DNA of 64,000 nucleotides from Clostridium intestinale DSM 6191 (GCF_900130055.1 NZ_FQXU01000006.1:188787-252786), one strand, 5' to 3'; shown: positions 53,633-62,891, counted from the stretch's first letter. A program made the numbers and translations. The notes: generated by a model not told the origin, from the sequence alone.

Positions 53633-54232
53633 ATGAAAGCTTTAAAAGGGATTACTTTATTATTTTTAATAGTTATAAATATTATTTTTTCAGCTTGTAG
53701 TAATAATAATTCACCTTCAGTTCCTACAATAAAACAAGGAGAAGACAGCATTTCTAAGACATTAGAAATCTCTTTTCCCTATGTAAAACAGAAAGGGTAT
53801 GCAACTAATCAATTTGCGGTTTGGATAGAAAATGAATCAGGAGAATATATAAAGACTATTTTTGTTACAAAATTTACTGCAACTAAAGGATATGAGAAAA
53901 GAAAAGATGCTATTCCGACGTGGGTAGAAAAATCTAATATAAGTGATGGAAGTACACAGGAGATTGATACTGTTACGGGGTCTACTCCTAAGAAGTCAGC
54001 TTATCTAGTATATGTTTGGGATTGTAAAGATAAAGATGGAAATGAAGTACCAAAAGGTGTATATAATTATTATGTTGAAGGCACTGTAAAGTGGGAAAGC
54101 CGTGTACTTTATAGTGGAAAGATTGAGGTTGGAGGAATTGATTCATCTTCTGAGGCGAAGGTTGAGTATTCTACAGAAGAGGCAAAAGAAAGCGATATGA
54201 TAGGAGAAGTAAAAGCAGTATATAATAAATAG
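53633..54232 (+). CDS. DUF2271-domain lipoprotein
   Basis: Lipoprotein with signal and lipobox FSAC (Cys about residue 22). The mature part matches the DUF2271 pattern: TNQFAVWIENESGEYIKTIFVTKFTA, then AIPTWVEKSN and YLVYVWDCKDKDGNEVPKGVYNYYVEGTVKW. Such proteins often accompany FMN-binding or PepSY redox proteins, but none adjoins it here. AAGGAGGA sits 4 bases before the ATG at 53633; an in-frame start at 53591 precedes the site. It is monocistronic. Confidence 0.82.
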   Translation: MKALKGITLLFLIVINIIFSACSNNNSPSVPTIKQGEDSISKTLEISFPYVKQKGYATNQFAVWIENESGEYIKTIFVTKFTATKGYEKRKDAIPTWVEKSNISDGSTQEIDTVTGSTPKKSAYLVYVWDCKDKDGNEVPKGVYNYYVEGTVKWESRVLYSGKIEVGGIDSSSEAKVEYSTEEAKESDMIGEVKAVYNK

Positions 54233-54494
54233 TATAGAATGGAGAAGTAGGCATTTTTAATCTACGTATTTTGGAACCAATGTTATACAATTCAAGATTA
54301 TTATGAAAAAATAGGATTTAAACCATCGAATGCATATATTACATTTAATGGTTTTTTCTTTATGTTTATTTGGTAAATACATTATGATACAATAATTTAT
54401 AAGATTCTACAATAACTAGGCAAAACTTACAGTTAGTTTGTTGATAAATTCATAGAATTTATGAGATAGATCTGTCAATAAAGGAGGATAAGTA
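54233..54494. other. Gene-free stretch with a short coding remnant
   Basis: One frame reads IQDYYEKIGFKPSNAYITFNGFF (54289-54357) before a stop at 54374, which looks protein-derived but is unassignable. No promoter or repeat is clear. Confidence 0.3.
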
Positions 54495-55322
54495 ATGAAA
54501 TTTATTTCATGGAATATTGATTCATTAAATGCAGCACTAACAAGTTCTTCAGAAAGAGCTTTATTATCTAAAAATGTATTAAATTCGTTTATAGAACATA
54601 ATCCAGATGTAGTTGCTTTACAGGAAACAAAGTTACCAAGTAATGGCCCTTCTAAAAAACATTTAGAAATTTTGAAGGAGATGTTTCCCGATTATAAAGT
54701 TGTTTGGAACAGTTCAGTTGAGCCAGCGCGTAAGGGTTATGCTGGGACAATGTTTTTATATAAGGAGAATTTAGAACCAGTTGTTACCTATCCAGAAATC
54801 GGTGCACCAAGTACCATGGACTATGAGGGAAGAATAATTACTCTAGAGTTTGATGACTTTTTCTTAACTCAAGTTTACACTCCTAATGCAGGGGATGGAC
54901 TCAATCGTTTGGAAGAACGCCAGATTTGGGATATAAAATATGCAGAATATCTAGCAAGCCTAGATAAAGATAAATATGTTATTGCAACAGGTGATTTCAA
55001 CGTAGCTCATAAGGAAATAGACTTGGCTCATCCTAATAGCAATCGTAATTCACCTGGATTTACTGATGAGGAACGTCAAGGTTTCACAAATCTTTTATTA
55101 AAAGGGTTTACAGATACTTTCCGTTATATTCACGGAGAAATAAAAGATGTTTATACTTGGTGGGCTCAGAGAGCTAAAACTAGTAAAATTAACAATTCTG
55201 GATGGAGAATTGACTATTGGATAGTTAGTAATCGTATTGCGGATAAGGTTATAAAATCTGAAATGGTTGATTCAGGTACAAGACAAGACCATGGGCCAAT
55301 ATTACTTGAAATTGATTTGTAG
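54495..55322 (+). CDS. xth: Exodeoxyribonuclease III (AP endonuclease, ExoA/XthA family)
   Basis: Mg-dependent nuclease that cuts at abasic sites in base-excision repair. All family motifs are present: SWNIDSLNA (residue 5), LQETKL (Glu near 44), GTMFLYK, GDFNVAH, SGWRIDYW and the catalytic His in RQDHGPILLEI. The length of 275 aa is standard. AAAGGAGG is 9 bases before the ATG. It is monocistronic, followed by a terminator that separates it from the convergent kinase gene. Confidence 0.95.
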   Translation: MKFISWNIDSLNAALTSSSERALLSKNVLNSFIEHNPDVVALQETKLPSNGPSKKHLEILKEMFPDYKVVWNSSVEPARKGYAGTMFLYKENLEPVVTYPEIGAPSTMDYEGRIITLEFDDFFLTQVYTPNAGDGLNRLEERQIWDIKYAEYLASLDKDKYVIATGDFNVAHKEIDLAHPNSNRNSPGFTDEERQGFTNLLLKGFTDTFRYIHGEIKDVYTWWAQRAKTSKINNSGWRIDYWIVSNRIADKVIKSEMVDSGTRQDHGPILLEIDL

Positions 55323-55343
55323 TATATAAAGAATTGTAAGCAT

Positions 55344-55398
55344 TAACTGGATTTTTCGGGAGAGGACATTACTCCTAGAAAATCCAGTTTTCTTTTTT
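55344..55398 (+). terminator. Intrinsic terminator after xth
   Basis: AACTGGATTTTTCGGGAG pairs with CTCCTAGAAAATCCAGTT, then a T-rich run. Confidence 0.85.
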
Positions 55399-55458
55399 AT
55401 TGATGAATCTTTATTAGTATCTACTATATCCTCATAGGCATTAGAGATAAACATATAT

Positions 55459-56544
55459 TTATTTTTTTGAGTTAATAGGTAGCATAACAGTCATGGTAGT
55501 TCCTACTCCTACCTCACTTTCACATAAAATACTTCCATCTAACAATTCTATAATTCTTTTTACTATGGATAGACCTAGACCATTGCCTTGTATTTTGTGT
55601 GATTCATCACATTGATAGAATTTGTCATATATTTTAATTAAGTTTTCCTTAGATATTCCAATTCCTTCGTCTCTAATTGAAAACTGAAAAAAATTATCTA
55701 CGACTTTAGTTGTAATCCATATGGTACATTTTTGTTCTGAATATTTTATAGCATTATCAATTAGATTAGTCCACAATTGAAAGAGTAAGTCATAGTCACT
55801 TACTATACTACATTGTTCAAGTTGAAGTTCATACTGAATGTCCCTATCATGCCACTTCTCTCCAAGTAAAATAATACAGCGTCTAATTTGTTCATCCACT
55901 TTAACTTTCTGCTTCAAGTCTACGATGTTCTGATGATCTAATCTAGACATATGTAGCATGTTTTCACTCATACGAGAAAGTCTTTGTGATTCTTGATAGA
56001 TATATGAGAGGTACTCCTTTTGTTCTTCTTCACTAAGTCCTCCATCTAACAACATTTCAGAGAAACCTGCAATAGCTGCAACTGGGGTCTTAATTTCATG
56101 TGATACATTGCTCATAAAGTCCTTTCTCATATAGTCCATTCCATTTAATTCACGTGTCATTTTGTTAAAATTACTTGCCATTACAGAAATTTCGTCGGGA
56201 TATAATTCGTTTTTCTTTCTTCTATGATTATTATTAAATGATAATTGTACTGAAAAGTCGCCATCAGCTACCTTTTGTACTCCTTCGCTAATTTCAACAA
56301 TAGGGTTAATTACATAAGATGCTGAATGCCAAAGTGCTACAACACTTAATATCATGGTTATAGCACAAGCAACAAGACACATAAATAAAGCAACTTTACT
56401 GGTGATTGGACCATTATAAAATAAAGAAAAACCAATAAGCACCATGAAATATGCGATTCCGCAGGAAGCGCATAGGATTATAATGGATGCTAATGCAAGC
56501 TTAAAACGTAGAGATATTCTGTTCTTTCTAAATTTTTTAGTCAT
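55459..56544 (-). CDS. Sensor histidine kinase of the HrtAB-like operon
   Basis: Two TM helices (about residues 14-38 and 48-70) with only about ten residues between them, so sensing is likely within the membrane. A HAMP region follows, then H box SNVSHEIKTPVAA, N box DNAIKYSEQ, G1 RDEGIGISKENL and G2 GNGLGLSIVKRI. At 361 aa it is shorter than HssS. It is the last gene of permease-ATPase-regulator-kinase. A heme or envelope-stress signal is plausible from the transporter type, not shown by the kinase itself. Confidence 0.9.
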   Translation of the reverse strand: MTKKFRKNRISLRFKLALASIIILCASCGIAYFMVLIGFSLFYNGPITSKVALFMCLVACAITMILSVVALWHSASYVINPIVEISEGVQKVADGDFSVQLSFNNNHRRKKNELYPDEISVMASNFNKMTRELNGMDYMRKDFMSNVSHEIKTPVAAIAGFSEMLLDGGLSEEEQKEYLSYIYQESQRLSRMSENMLHMSRLDHQNIVDLKQKVKVDEQIRRCIILLGEKWHDRDIQYELQLEQCSIVSDYDLLFQLWTNLIDNAIKYSEQKCTIWITTKVVDNFFQFSIRDEGIGISKENLIKIYDKFYQCDESHKIQGNGLGLSIVKRIIELLDGSILCESEVGVGTTMTVMLPINSKK

Positions 56545-56561
56545 AGGTCTATAATCCTTTC

Positions 56562-57230
56562 CTATATTTTTGCTTTATAGCCTAGCCCACGAATTGTCAC
56601 TATTTCAAAGTCAGTACAATGTTCAAATTTTCTACGAAGTTTCTTGATATGAGAGTCTATAGTACGGTCATCTACATCAGTATCCATTCCCCATATCTCA
56701 TCCAATAACTCTTGTCTTGTGAATATCTTATTAGGATTACTAAGAAGCTTAAAGAGTAAGTAAAATTCCTTGGGAGGCATTTCGAAGATTTCATCATGTA
56801 CCTTAACTGTTAGTGCATTATAATCAAGTAAGGTATCGCCAACTACTAACTTCTTCTCGTTTGCAATTTGAGCTCTTCTTAACAATGCCTTTACTCGGAG
56901 TACTAATTCTCTCATGCTAATTGGCTTAATCATATAATCATCCGTTCCAGCGCGAAATCCTTTTTCCATATCTTCAAATTGATTCTTAGCTGTTATCATT
57001 AGAATTGGAATGGTATATTCTGCATCACGAAGCTCTTTGGCTAATTGATATCCATTCATATTTGGCATCATTATATCACTAATAATCAAATCAATATGTT
57101 CCTTGTCCAGTAAGTCCAAAGCCTGTTTTCCATCAAATGATGTAAAAACATGATAGGACTCTTGATGTAACTTTGCACATATCATTCTGTTCAGTATCTC
57201 ATCATCTTCAACAACAAGAATGGAGAACAT
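56562..57230 (-). CDS. OmpR-family response regulator of the HrtAB-like operon
   Basis: Receiver domain with phosphoacceptor in DLIISDIMMPNMNG and Lys in ITAKNQ; winged-helix domain from about residue 125 (DYNALTVKVHDEIFEMPPKE, DVDDRTIDSHIKKLRRKFE, TIRGLGYKAKI). At 222 aa it has the HssR size. It lies 17 bp before the kinase and 19 bp after the ATPase in one operon. ATTACAGCTGTAAT and GCTGTAATG repeats upstream of the operon are candidate sites. Confidence 0.92.
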   Translation of the reverse strand: MFSILVVEDDEILNRMICAKLHQESYHVFTSFDGKQALDLLDKEHIDLIISDIMMPNMNGYQLAKELRDAEYTIPILMITAKNQFEDMEKGFRAGTDDYMIKPISMRELVLRVKALLRRAQIANEKKLVVGDTLLDYNALTVKVHDEIFEMPPKEFYLLFKLLSNPNKIFTRQELLDEIWGMDTDVDDRTIDSHIKKLRRKFEHCTDFEIVTIRGLGYKAKI

Positions 57231-57249
57231 GCTATCACCTACTTTCTTC

Positions 57250-57954
57250 TTAATGATTAACTGCTTTATAATCAGCTACCTTTTTTAATTGAGAGTTTTC
57301 TAATCTGTATACCACATCAACTAGGTCTAATACTCTTTCATCATGAGTTACCATGATGGCAGCCTTATTATGTTTTTTAACTTCTTTCTTAATTAACTCT
57401 ACTACCTGTCTACCTCTAACTCCATCTAAGCTCGCTGTTGGTTCATCGGCTAAAATAACATCTGGATTATTCATAAATGCTCTTGCAATTGCCACTCGTT
57501 GTTTTTCACCACCAGACATCTTTGAGGGATATTTGTTTGAACATTCTGATAGTCCAAGATCATTTAACATATCATCTGCATTCATTTTAGATTTTCCATT
57601 TTTTTTATTCATATCTAGAACTAATGTAAGCTGCTCCTTTGCTGTTAGATAAGGAAATAAGTGATGACTCTGAAAAATAAATCCAATCTTTTCTCTACGA
57701 ATTTTAACAAGTTTTTTGTTTTGTTTATTCAAAAGCTTTTCTCCTCCTACCACAACGCTACCATCTGTAGGTGAAAGTAACGCACCTGATATGGATAGAA
57801 ATGTACTTTTACCTGAACCAGAGGGACCGATAATTGCAATAAATTGACCTGGCTTTACCTCAAGAGAAACATTTTTTAAGATGTTATTTTGTTGTTCACC
57901 ATCTTGATAAGATTTTGATATATTATTTAACTGTAATGCATATTCATTTTTCAT
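57250..57954 (-). CDS. ABC transporter ATPase, HrtA/MacB-LolD type
   Basis: Walker A GPSGSGKST (about residues 39-47), Q loop FIFQSHHLFPYLTA, signature MSGGEKQRVAIARA, Walker B VILADEPTASLDG and H loop MVTHDER. The LolD/FtsE/MacB subgroup energises FtsX-type exporters. Its start overlaps the permease stop (TAATG), so they are coupled. 234 aa is normal. The partner permease resembles HrtB, a heme-detoxification exporter component. Confidence 0.93.
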   Translation of the reverse strand: MKNEYALQLNNISKSYQDGEQQNNILKNVSLEVKPGQFIAIIGPSGSGKSTFLSISGALLSPTDGSVVVGGEKLLNKQNKKLVKIRREKIGFIFQSHHLFPYLTAKEQLTLVLDMNKKNGKSKMNADDMLNDLGLSECSNKYPSKMSGGEKQRVAIARAFMNNPDVILADEPTASLDGVRGRQVVELIKKEVKKHNKAAIMVTHDERVLDLVDVVYRLENSQLKKVADYKAVNH

Positions 57955-59045
57955 TATTCGTTTCCTCCTATTATAACAATCGGGTCAACTTTGGCAACTT
58001 TTATTATTGATACTAAACTTGTGAGTAAAGAAATCATGATAAAAACAATAGATATAATAATAACTGATGGGATTTTAAGAGCAAAGGGCATACTACTTGG
58101 GAGAATAGATGCCATACCAATTGAAAGAAGATTGCCAATAATAACTCCAAACATTGAAAGAATTAGAACCTGACTAATAATATATCTTGTAAGTTCTGAC
58201 ATCTTCATTCCTATGGCTTTAAGAACACCAAACTGTTTTTGTTTCTGTATAGTAATTACATAGAAAAATACACCTAGTACTGCTGCTGATATTATTACTA
58301 GTACCCAAAGAATCATCTTAATAGTTAACTGCTCAGCAGAATAGCCAGGAAGATTATTAATAACCGTTTCTTTATCGATCACTTCTAATCCGTTTATATT
58401 TATATTATCGATGTCTGAGCCTTGAACTGCTATTGCATTATACTTTTCAGTATAAGAAGAACTTACTAGTAGATTAAGGGCTGTAAATGTATCATCCTTG
58501 ATAAAGCCTACTGGTGAGTGTCCATACATTTCATCATGTGTAAATCCTACTACGGTTAAAGAAAGTCCTGTTACAGAATCCTTTACCACATCTCCAAGAG
58601 TTATATTTTGATCTTTAAAGGAATCATCTAATAAAACAGGATATTCTACTGAGGAGTCTTTTAGTGATTCTCCTTGCGATATTTCTGGAGAAAGAAAACT
58701 TTCTGGATCAATAGCAAAATAAGTAATATCTAATTTCTTTTCATCTACTGATGTATTAATATTGGATCTTTTAATATTAAGATTTGTTACATTATCATTT
58801 GTTTGAGATGCTACTTCTTCTAGTACATCTGTTTTTATATCAGATATTGAAATTAAGTTTTCTGCATCTGCACTTACTACGAAATACTCTGCATCTGTCT
58901 TTTCAATGGTTGCACTAATAGCCCAACCAAGTCCATTTGCTAGTCCTGATAAAAATACAACCATAAATATCATCAGAACTAGTATGCTCTCTATCAGTGC
59001 ATACTTTAATATGCCATGTTTTATTTCTTTCCATGCTAATTTCAT
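57954..59045 (-). CDS. FtsX-type ABC permease, HrtB-like
   Basis: Four TM helices: one near residues 16-38, an extracytoplasmic MacB-type domain (about 45-235), then three near 245-268, 290-315 and 330-352. The N-terminus MKLAWKEIKHGILKYALIES with FLSGLANGLG resembles DevC/HrtB permeases. Together with a single LolD-like ATPase and an adjacent two-component system, the set mirrors HrtAB-HssRS, which exports excess heme in Gram-positives. Substrate is inferred only. AGAGGT precedes the ATG. Confidence 0.87.
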   Translation of the reverse strand: MKLAWKEIKHGILKYALIESILVLMIFMVVFLSGLANGLGWAISATIEKTDAEYFVVSADAENLISISDIKTDVLEEVASQTNDNVTNLNIKRSNINTSVDEKKLDITYFAIDPESFLSPEISQGESLKDSSVEYPVLLDDSFKDQNITLGDVVKDSVTGLSLTVVGFTHDEMYGHSPVGFIKDDTFTALNLLVSSSYTEKYNAIAVQGSDIDNININGLEVIDKETVINNLPGYSAEQLTIKMILWVLVIISAAVLGVFFYVITIQKQKQFGVLKAIGMKMSELTRYIISQVLILSMFGVIIGNLLSIGMASILPSSMPFALKIPSVIIISIVFIMISLLTSLVSIIKVAKVDPIVIIGGNE

Positions 59046-59160
59046 AACTTACCTCTTTCCTTATATGATTATCATGAGTGTGATTTATATTCGTCTTATT
59101 TTTCAAACGTAATTTTTTAACAGCGTTTTTACTCAAATTGCAAAAAATATTAAGATAAAT

Positions 59161-59207
59161 ATTACAGCTGTAATGACTATCGATGTACATAATATAAAGC
59201 TGTAATG
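59161..59207. promoter_or_regulatory. ATTACAGCTGTAAT palindrome and GCTGTAATG direct repeat
   Basis: The palindrome (59161-59174) and a second GCTGTAATG (59199-59207, 32 bp from the first at 59167) lie about 115 bp upstream of the permease start, next to a weak -10 TAATAT on the reverse strand. Probable response-regulator site of the HrtAB-like operon. Confidence 0.45.
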
Positions 59208-59363
59208 TGACCTGAATATGACCAAATTAAAAATAAGAGGAGAATAGGGAATATAAAAATGGAAGTAAATAATATTATTTGATATAATGAACATAAAAAT
59301 TTAGTAGACAATACTATCTATGTAAAGGAAAGTATACAATTAAAAAGGTTACTAAAAAAACAA

Positions 59364-59392
59364 TTGACAGCTTTGTAGGATAAGCATAATAA
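59364..59392 (+). promoter_or_regulatory. Promoter of the DUF2974 gene
   Basis: Consensus TTGACA (59364-59369), 17 bp, TAATAA (59387-59392). The rest of 59046-59453 has no gene. Confidence 0.5.
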
Positions 59393-59453
59393 ATTATAAA
59401 AAACGGAAAGATATTAGCATTAGTTTAAAACAATGGCTTAGGAGAGATAAAAC

Positions 59454-60536
59454 ATGAATATTATAGATTATGCAGAGTCACAAATGGAAGATTTTAAAAC
59501 CACTAAGTTCAGTCTAGTAGATAGCTTGGTTTTATCTCAATTTGCATATATTCATTTTAATAAAGTTGTACCGAATATTTTAGATAGAAGTGAGCCTGTA
59601 AGAATTGGAGATTTGTTAAAAGCAGAACATATTCCTCATATGCTTAAGAATGTCAGAGATCCAAAAAGCAATAATAGACTTTTAATAGCGCTTGGAATGA
59701 GTCCAAGGTTTAGGGATATTCGTATGTGCTGCTATTCAGACAGTTTAGATATAACTTTACAAAAACAATTTGCGGCTGTAACTTACCTAATTGATGATGA
59801 GATAGCTTATGTCGCCTATAGAGGTACTGATGCTACTATTGTAGGATGGAAAGAGGACTTCAACATGGCTTTTATTTCTCCAGTTCCTGCTCAGCAAGAG
59901 GGCGTTGTCTATTTAAATGCTGTTGCCGAAAGGTTTCCACATCTATTAATGGTAGGGGGACATTCTAAGGGAGGAAATGTTGCTGTTTATTCAGCTATGG
60001 AGTGTAATCAAGATATACAAGAACGTATCGTTGGAATTTACAGTCACGATGGACCTGGCTTTAGAGAAGAAATCTTTACAAGCGAAAAATATGCACATAT
60101 CAAATCAAAGATACATAAAACTTTGCCACAGTCATCTTTAGTTGGAATGCTTTTGCAGCATCAGGAAGATTATCTTGTTGTAGAAAGCAACGAGTTTTGG
60201 ATTATGCAACATGACCCTTTTTCATGGGTAGTTAATGAACGTGATTTTAAATATACACAAGGACTTACTAAAGATGCAGAGTATACTAATACCGTTATTA
60301 ATGATTGGCTTTCATCTTTGGATGATGAAAAGCGAGAGTTATTCATTACAACACTTTATAGTGTATTTGAATCCATTGGAGTTGTAAACCTTAGTGATTT
60401 GACAGAGGATTGGCGCAAAAAAGTAGGTATAGCCATGGGAGCTGTAAGAGGTATTGATGCAGAAACCAAGCGTTTTGTTTCTGCTACAATAAGATCTCTT
60501 TTGTCATTGTATGTAAAGAATTTACGTTTGTTTTAA
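59454..60536 (+). CDS. DUF2974 (Mbeg1-like) lipase-fold protein
   Basis: Alpha/beta-hydrolase of the DUF2974/PF11187 family, cytoplasmic, function unknown. The nucleophile elbow GGHSKGGN (about residue 168) and the preceding AYVAYRGTD oxyanion strand resemble class 3 lipases; HDGPGFREE follows as in the family. Start supported by position only: TAGGAGAGATAAAAC precedes the ATG. Its last four bases overlap the convergent TetR gene, leaving no room for a terminator. Confidence 0.85.
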   Translation: MNIIDYAESQMEDFKTTKFSLVDSLVLSQFAYIHFNKVVPNILDRSEPVRIGDLLKAEHIPHMLKNVRDPKSNNRLLIALGMSPRFRDIRMCCYSDSLDITLQKQFAAVTYLIDDEIAYVAYRGTDATIVGWKEDFNMAFISPVPAQQEGVVYLNAVAERFPHLLMVGGHSKGGNVAVYSAMECNQDIQERIVGIYSHDGPGFREEIFTSEKYAHIKSKIHKTLPQSSLVGMLLQHQEDYLVVESNEFWIMQHDPFSWVVNERDFKYTQGLTKDAEYTNTVINDWLSSLDDEKRELFITTLYSVFESIGVVNLSDLTEDWRKKVGIAMGAVRGIDAETKRFVSATIRSLLSLYVKNLRLF

Positions 60537-61123
60537 TCCATATTAACATTGATTCGAGCAGTTAATGATTCATTTAAGTGATCTATTGTTAATTTGTAAA
60601 GTTCATCTGGTGAAAGATTTTTGTCATTTAAGACCCATGTTTCTAAGACACTGAAAATAATATTAGATCTAATATTTAACATATAGTCATAAAATATGTT
60701 CTCTTTATATTCTATATTTGATTTCTCTAGTAAGTTCTTAGTTGTCCTTAAAATATTATCAATTATTATTTCTTTTTTATTAGTTGCTAAAAGTTGTTCT
60801 AGTATTAGAGAGTCTAAATACCAAAATCTTAAAAAAGGTTTTAGTAAAGATAATGGATGTATTTTGTTAGTATTTTTATTAGATTTATAGTTAGCATATA
60901 GATATTCACTTAATTTAATAAATTTCTGATCTAGTTCATAACGTAATATATCATCTAAAGAATCATAGTTTCTATAAAAAGTTGCACGACTAACTTGAGA
61001 TCTTTCTATAACTTCAGTAATTTTAATATCTTCATACTTCTTTTCTTCTAATAGCGAACTTAGAGCATTATATATAAATTTTGAGGTTTGTATTGAACGC
61101 TTGTCATTCTTGATATGATACAT
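60533..61123 (-). CDS. TetR-family regulator
   Basis: HTH region IYNALSSLLEEKKYEDIKITEVIERSQVSRATFYRNYDSLDDIL (TFYRNY replaces the usual YYHF), with a divergent C-terminal domain like the DhaS/TetR_C group. The start at 61123 has AGGAG 8 bases upstream; an in-frame GTG at 61132 is too close to that site. It is divergent from a membrane-anchored secreted protein, with a perfect 13-bp inverted repeat spanning the intergenic region. Confidence 0.88.
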   Translation of the reverse strand: MYHIKNDKRSIQTSKFIYNALSSLLEEKKYEDIKITEVIERSQVSRATFYRNYDSLDDILRYELDQKFIKLSEYLYANYKSNKNTNKIHPLSLLKPFLRFWYLDSLILEQLLATNKKEIIIDNILRTTKNLLEKSNIEYKENIFYDYMLNIRSNIIFSVLETWVLNDKNLSPDELYKLTIDHLNESLTARINVNMD

Positions 61124-61135
61124 TTTATCCACTCC

Positions 61136-61199
61136 TGTTTCATAAAAATCAACTATATTTACATGGACAAAAGTATATCATATAATTTTTTATGAAACA
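61136..61199. repeat. Perfect 13-bp inverted repeat flanking the divergent promoter
   Basis: TGTTTCATAAAAA (61136-61148) and TTTTTATGAAACA (61187-61199), spacer 38 bp. Probable TetR operator halves. Confidence 0.65.
61158..61186 (+). promoter_or_regulatory. Promoter of the secreted-protein gene
   Basis: TTTACA (61158-61163), 17 bp, TATAAT (61181-61186); the right arm of the inverted repeat begins at the next base and covers the start point. Confidence 0.75.
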
Positions 61200-61233
61200 A
61201 ATGTATCTTAAAAAAGAAGGGAGAAGTTTTAAA

Positions 61234-61992
61234 ATGATTAAGAAGAAAACTATTATAATATTAGCTACAATAGTTACGGTTCTAATTGGAGTTGTATTAT
61301 ACATATTTGGAGGTAATACTGATGAACTTGCAAAACATATCCCCGCAGTGGAAAAAACTCAATTTGTTGAGCATCCAAAGGATTGGAGAAACTTAAGGTA
61401 TGGAGAAATTATACCTGTTTATAGAAAAGGAGCAAAGTTATATATTGAGGTATATAATTCAATTGATTCCAATGAATTGCCACAAGAATTATGGGAAAAA
61501 ATTGATGCTGAAAAGTTAGCTAAGGAATATGGTGCTATGAAGGTATTACTTAATGGACCAAGGAATTGGGTAGTTAATACAATAGATGCAAAAGGGAATA
61601 CGAAAAATGGAAAAGTAGCCGATTTTGGTGGAATACAAATGACGCAAAGAGCAACTCTAGAAAAAACTATATTTGAAAAAGGTTTAGGTGAGTCATCATA
61701 TACTGAGAACACAGTTAAAAGAGATACTGTGTATACTTACTTTAAGGGAAATATGGTTTATGAGTTAATATCGCCTAAGGGAGAAAGATATAGAATGCAA
61801 TCATATTCTCAAAATATAAATAAAAACTTAAAAATTGATGATTTAGAAAATTTAGGTGATGTACTGGAACTACCAGAAGGATGGAAGTATGAAGCAAAAA
61901 TATTAGAAGAAGAGTCTAAATTAGAAAGTAATGGTGAAGCAATAGTAATAAACGATAACTTACAAAACGCTTATCAAAAAATTACTGATTAG
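61234..61992 (+). CDS. Membrane-anchored extracytoplasmic protein, unknown function
   Basis: Not recognised. An N-terminal KKK and a single hydrophobic helix (residues about 5-25, no lipobox or clear cleavage site) anchor a soluble domain of about 220 residues outside the cell. Readable parts include HPKDWRNLRYGEIIPVYRKGAKLYIEVYNSID, GPRNWVVNTIDAKGN and GDVLELPEGWKYEAKILEEE. The promoter (TATAAT at 61181) and an AAGGGAG site 10 bases upstream support the start at 61234 over 61192. Probably repressed by the divergent TetR. Confidence 0.75.
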   Translation: MIKKKTIIILATIVTVLIGVVLYIFGGNTDELAKHIPAVEKTQFVEHPKDWRNLRYGEIIPVYRKGAKLYIEVYNSIDSNELPQELWEKIDAEKLAKEYGAMKVLLNGPRNWVVNTIDAKGNTKNGKVADFGGIQMTQRATLEKTIFEKGLGESSYTENTVKRDTVYTYFKGNMVYELISPKGERYRMQSYSQNINKNLKIDDLENLGDVLELPEGWKYEAKILEEESKLESNGEAIVINDNLQNAYQKITD

Positions 61993-62018
61993 ACATCTTA
62001 AGAGAGTTATATAGTCTA

Positions 62019-62055
62019 AATTAGCACTTAGAATAAATCTAAGTGCTAATTTTAT
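62019..62055 (+). terminator. Intrinsic terminator after the secreted-protein gene
   Basis: AATTAGCACTTAGA (62019-62032) pairs with TCTAAGTGCTAATT (62038-62051), then TTTT. Confidence 0.8.
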
Positions 62056-62218
62056 GGTAGTAAATGGAGTTATTTGATACAATGGCTGTAAGAATAAATA
62101 AGGCTTTAAGAAAGTATAATAGCAGGTAATGAAGCATTTCAGTATTTATTAAAGAAAATGACTAATATATTTCATTTATCATGTGGGGAAACTATTAAAA
62201 ACTTAGAAGGATGATTTT

Positions 62219-62656
62219 ATGCTTAAAATTAAGAAGTTGTATAAAGAGAAAAATAATATTGTCTTAAAAAATATAGATGTTGATTTAAATAAAAAAAGCT
62301 CCGTAAGTATAGAGTGTAGCAACGAAATAAGTGATTTGCTTCTAGATCTGATATTAGGAAAAGAAATATTAGGAAAAGGCGAAATTTTAATAGATGGTAT
62401 TAAAAATTCAGAGTATGTTAAGGGAAATATAGCAAACATAGGGATTGTACTAAGAGAAGATGCTCTTTATGAAAATATGACAATAGACGATTATATGAAG
62501 TTTTTTGCAGATATTTTTAGGAACGAAGTTGATTATAAAAAAGTATTAATGAAGTTAGCACTTTTAGACGTTTCAAATACAAAAATTAAGAAGCTAAGTT
62601 ATTCCCAAAAGAATTGTTATGATAGAAATTGGTGCAACAGTAGGAATAAGTGTTAA
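62219..62656 (+). pseudogene. Truncated ABC ATPase-like protein with degenerate P-loop
   Basis: MLKIKKLYKEKNNIVLKNIDVDL is an ABC ATPase N-terminus, but the Walker A region reads SIECSNEISDLLLDL with no GxxGxGK[ST]. The sequence follows the family through NIGIVLREDALYENMTIDDYMKF to a signature-like KKLSYSQK, then breaks off into an unrelated tail where Walker B should be. ATPase-like proteins with degenerate P-loops occur in LytTR-linked clostridial loci, so the P-loop loss may be old; the missing C-terminal third is a clear truncation. Confidence 0.65.
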
Positions 62657-62891
62657 AAATCAAATGGCTGCAGGAACAATAGGAACTCCTATATTTTCAA
62701 GATCCAGTAAAAGTGTAGAGTATGTAGCGGGGATTTTGCCAAATTATAATATGGATATAATTTTTAGAAAGATATTTAGTGGAGGTGCTATTGAGATGGT
62801 AGATGCAAAAAATAGGGCAGTAATAATATGGATAATAGCCTCTGGGATTATATTCATGCAAACATATAAAAGAATTGGATTAGATAAATAA
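62619..62891 (+). pseudogene. C-terminal fragment of an ABC-2-type permease
   Basis: The readable frame begins in the broken ATPase end: GATVGISVKNQMAAGTIGTPIF, ILPNYN, and a final hydrophobic AVIIWIIASGIIFMQTYKRIGLDK. This is the last third of a permease. It seems joined to the ATPase fragment by a deletion that removed the ATPase end and permease start. Confidence 0.6.
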
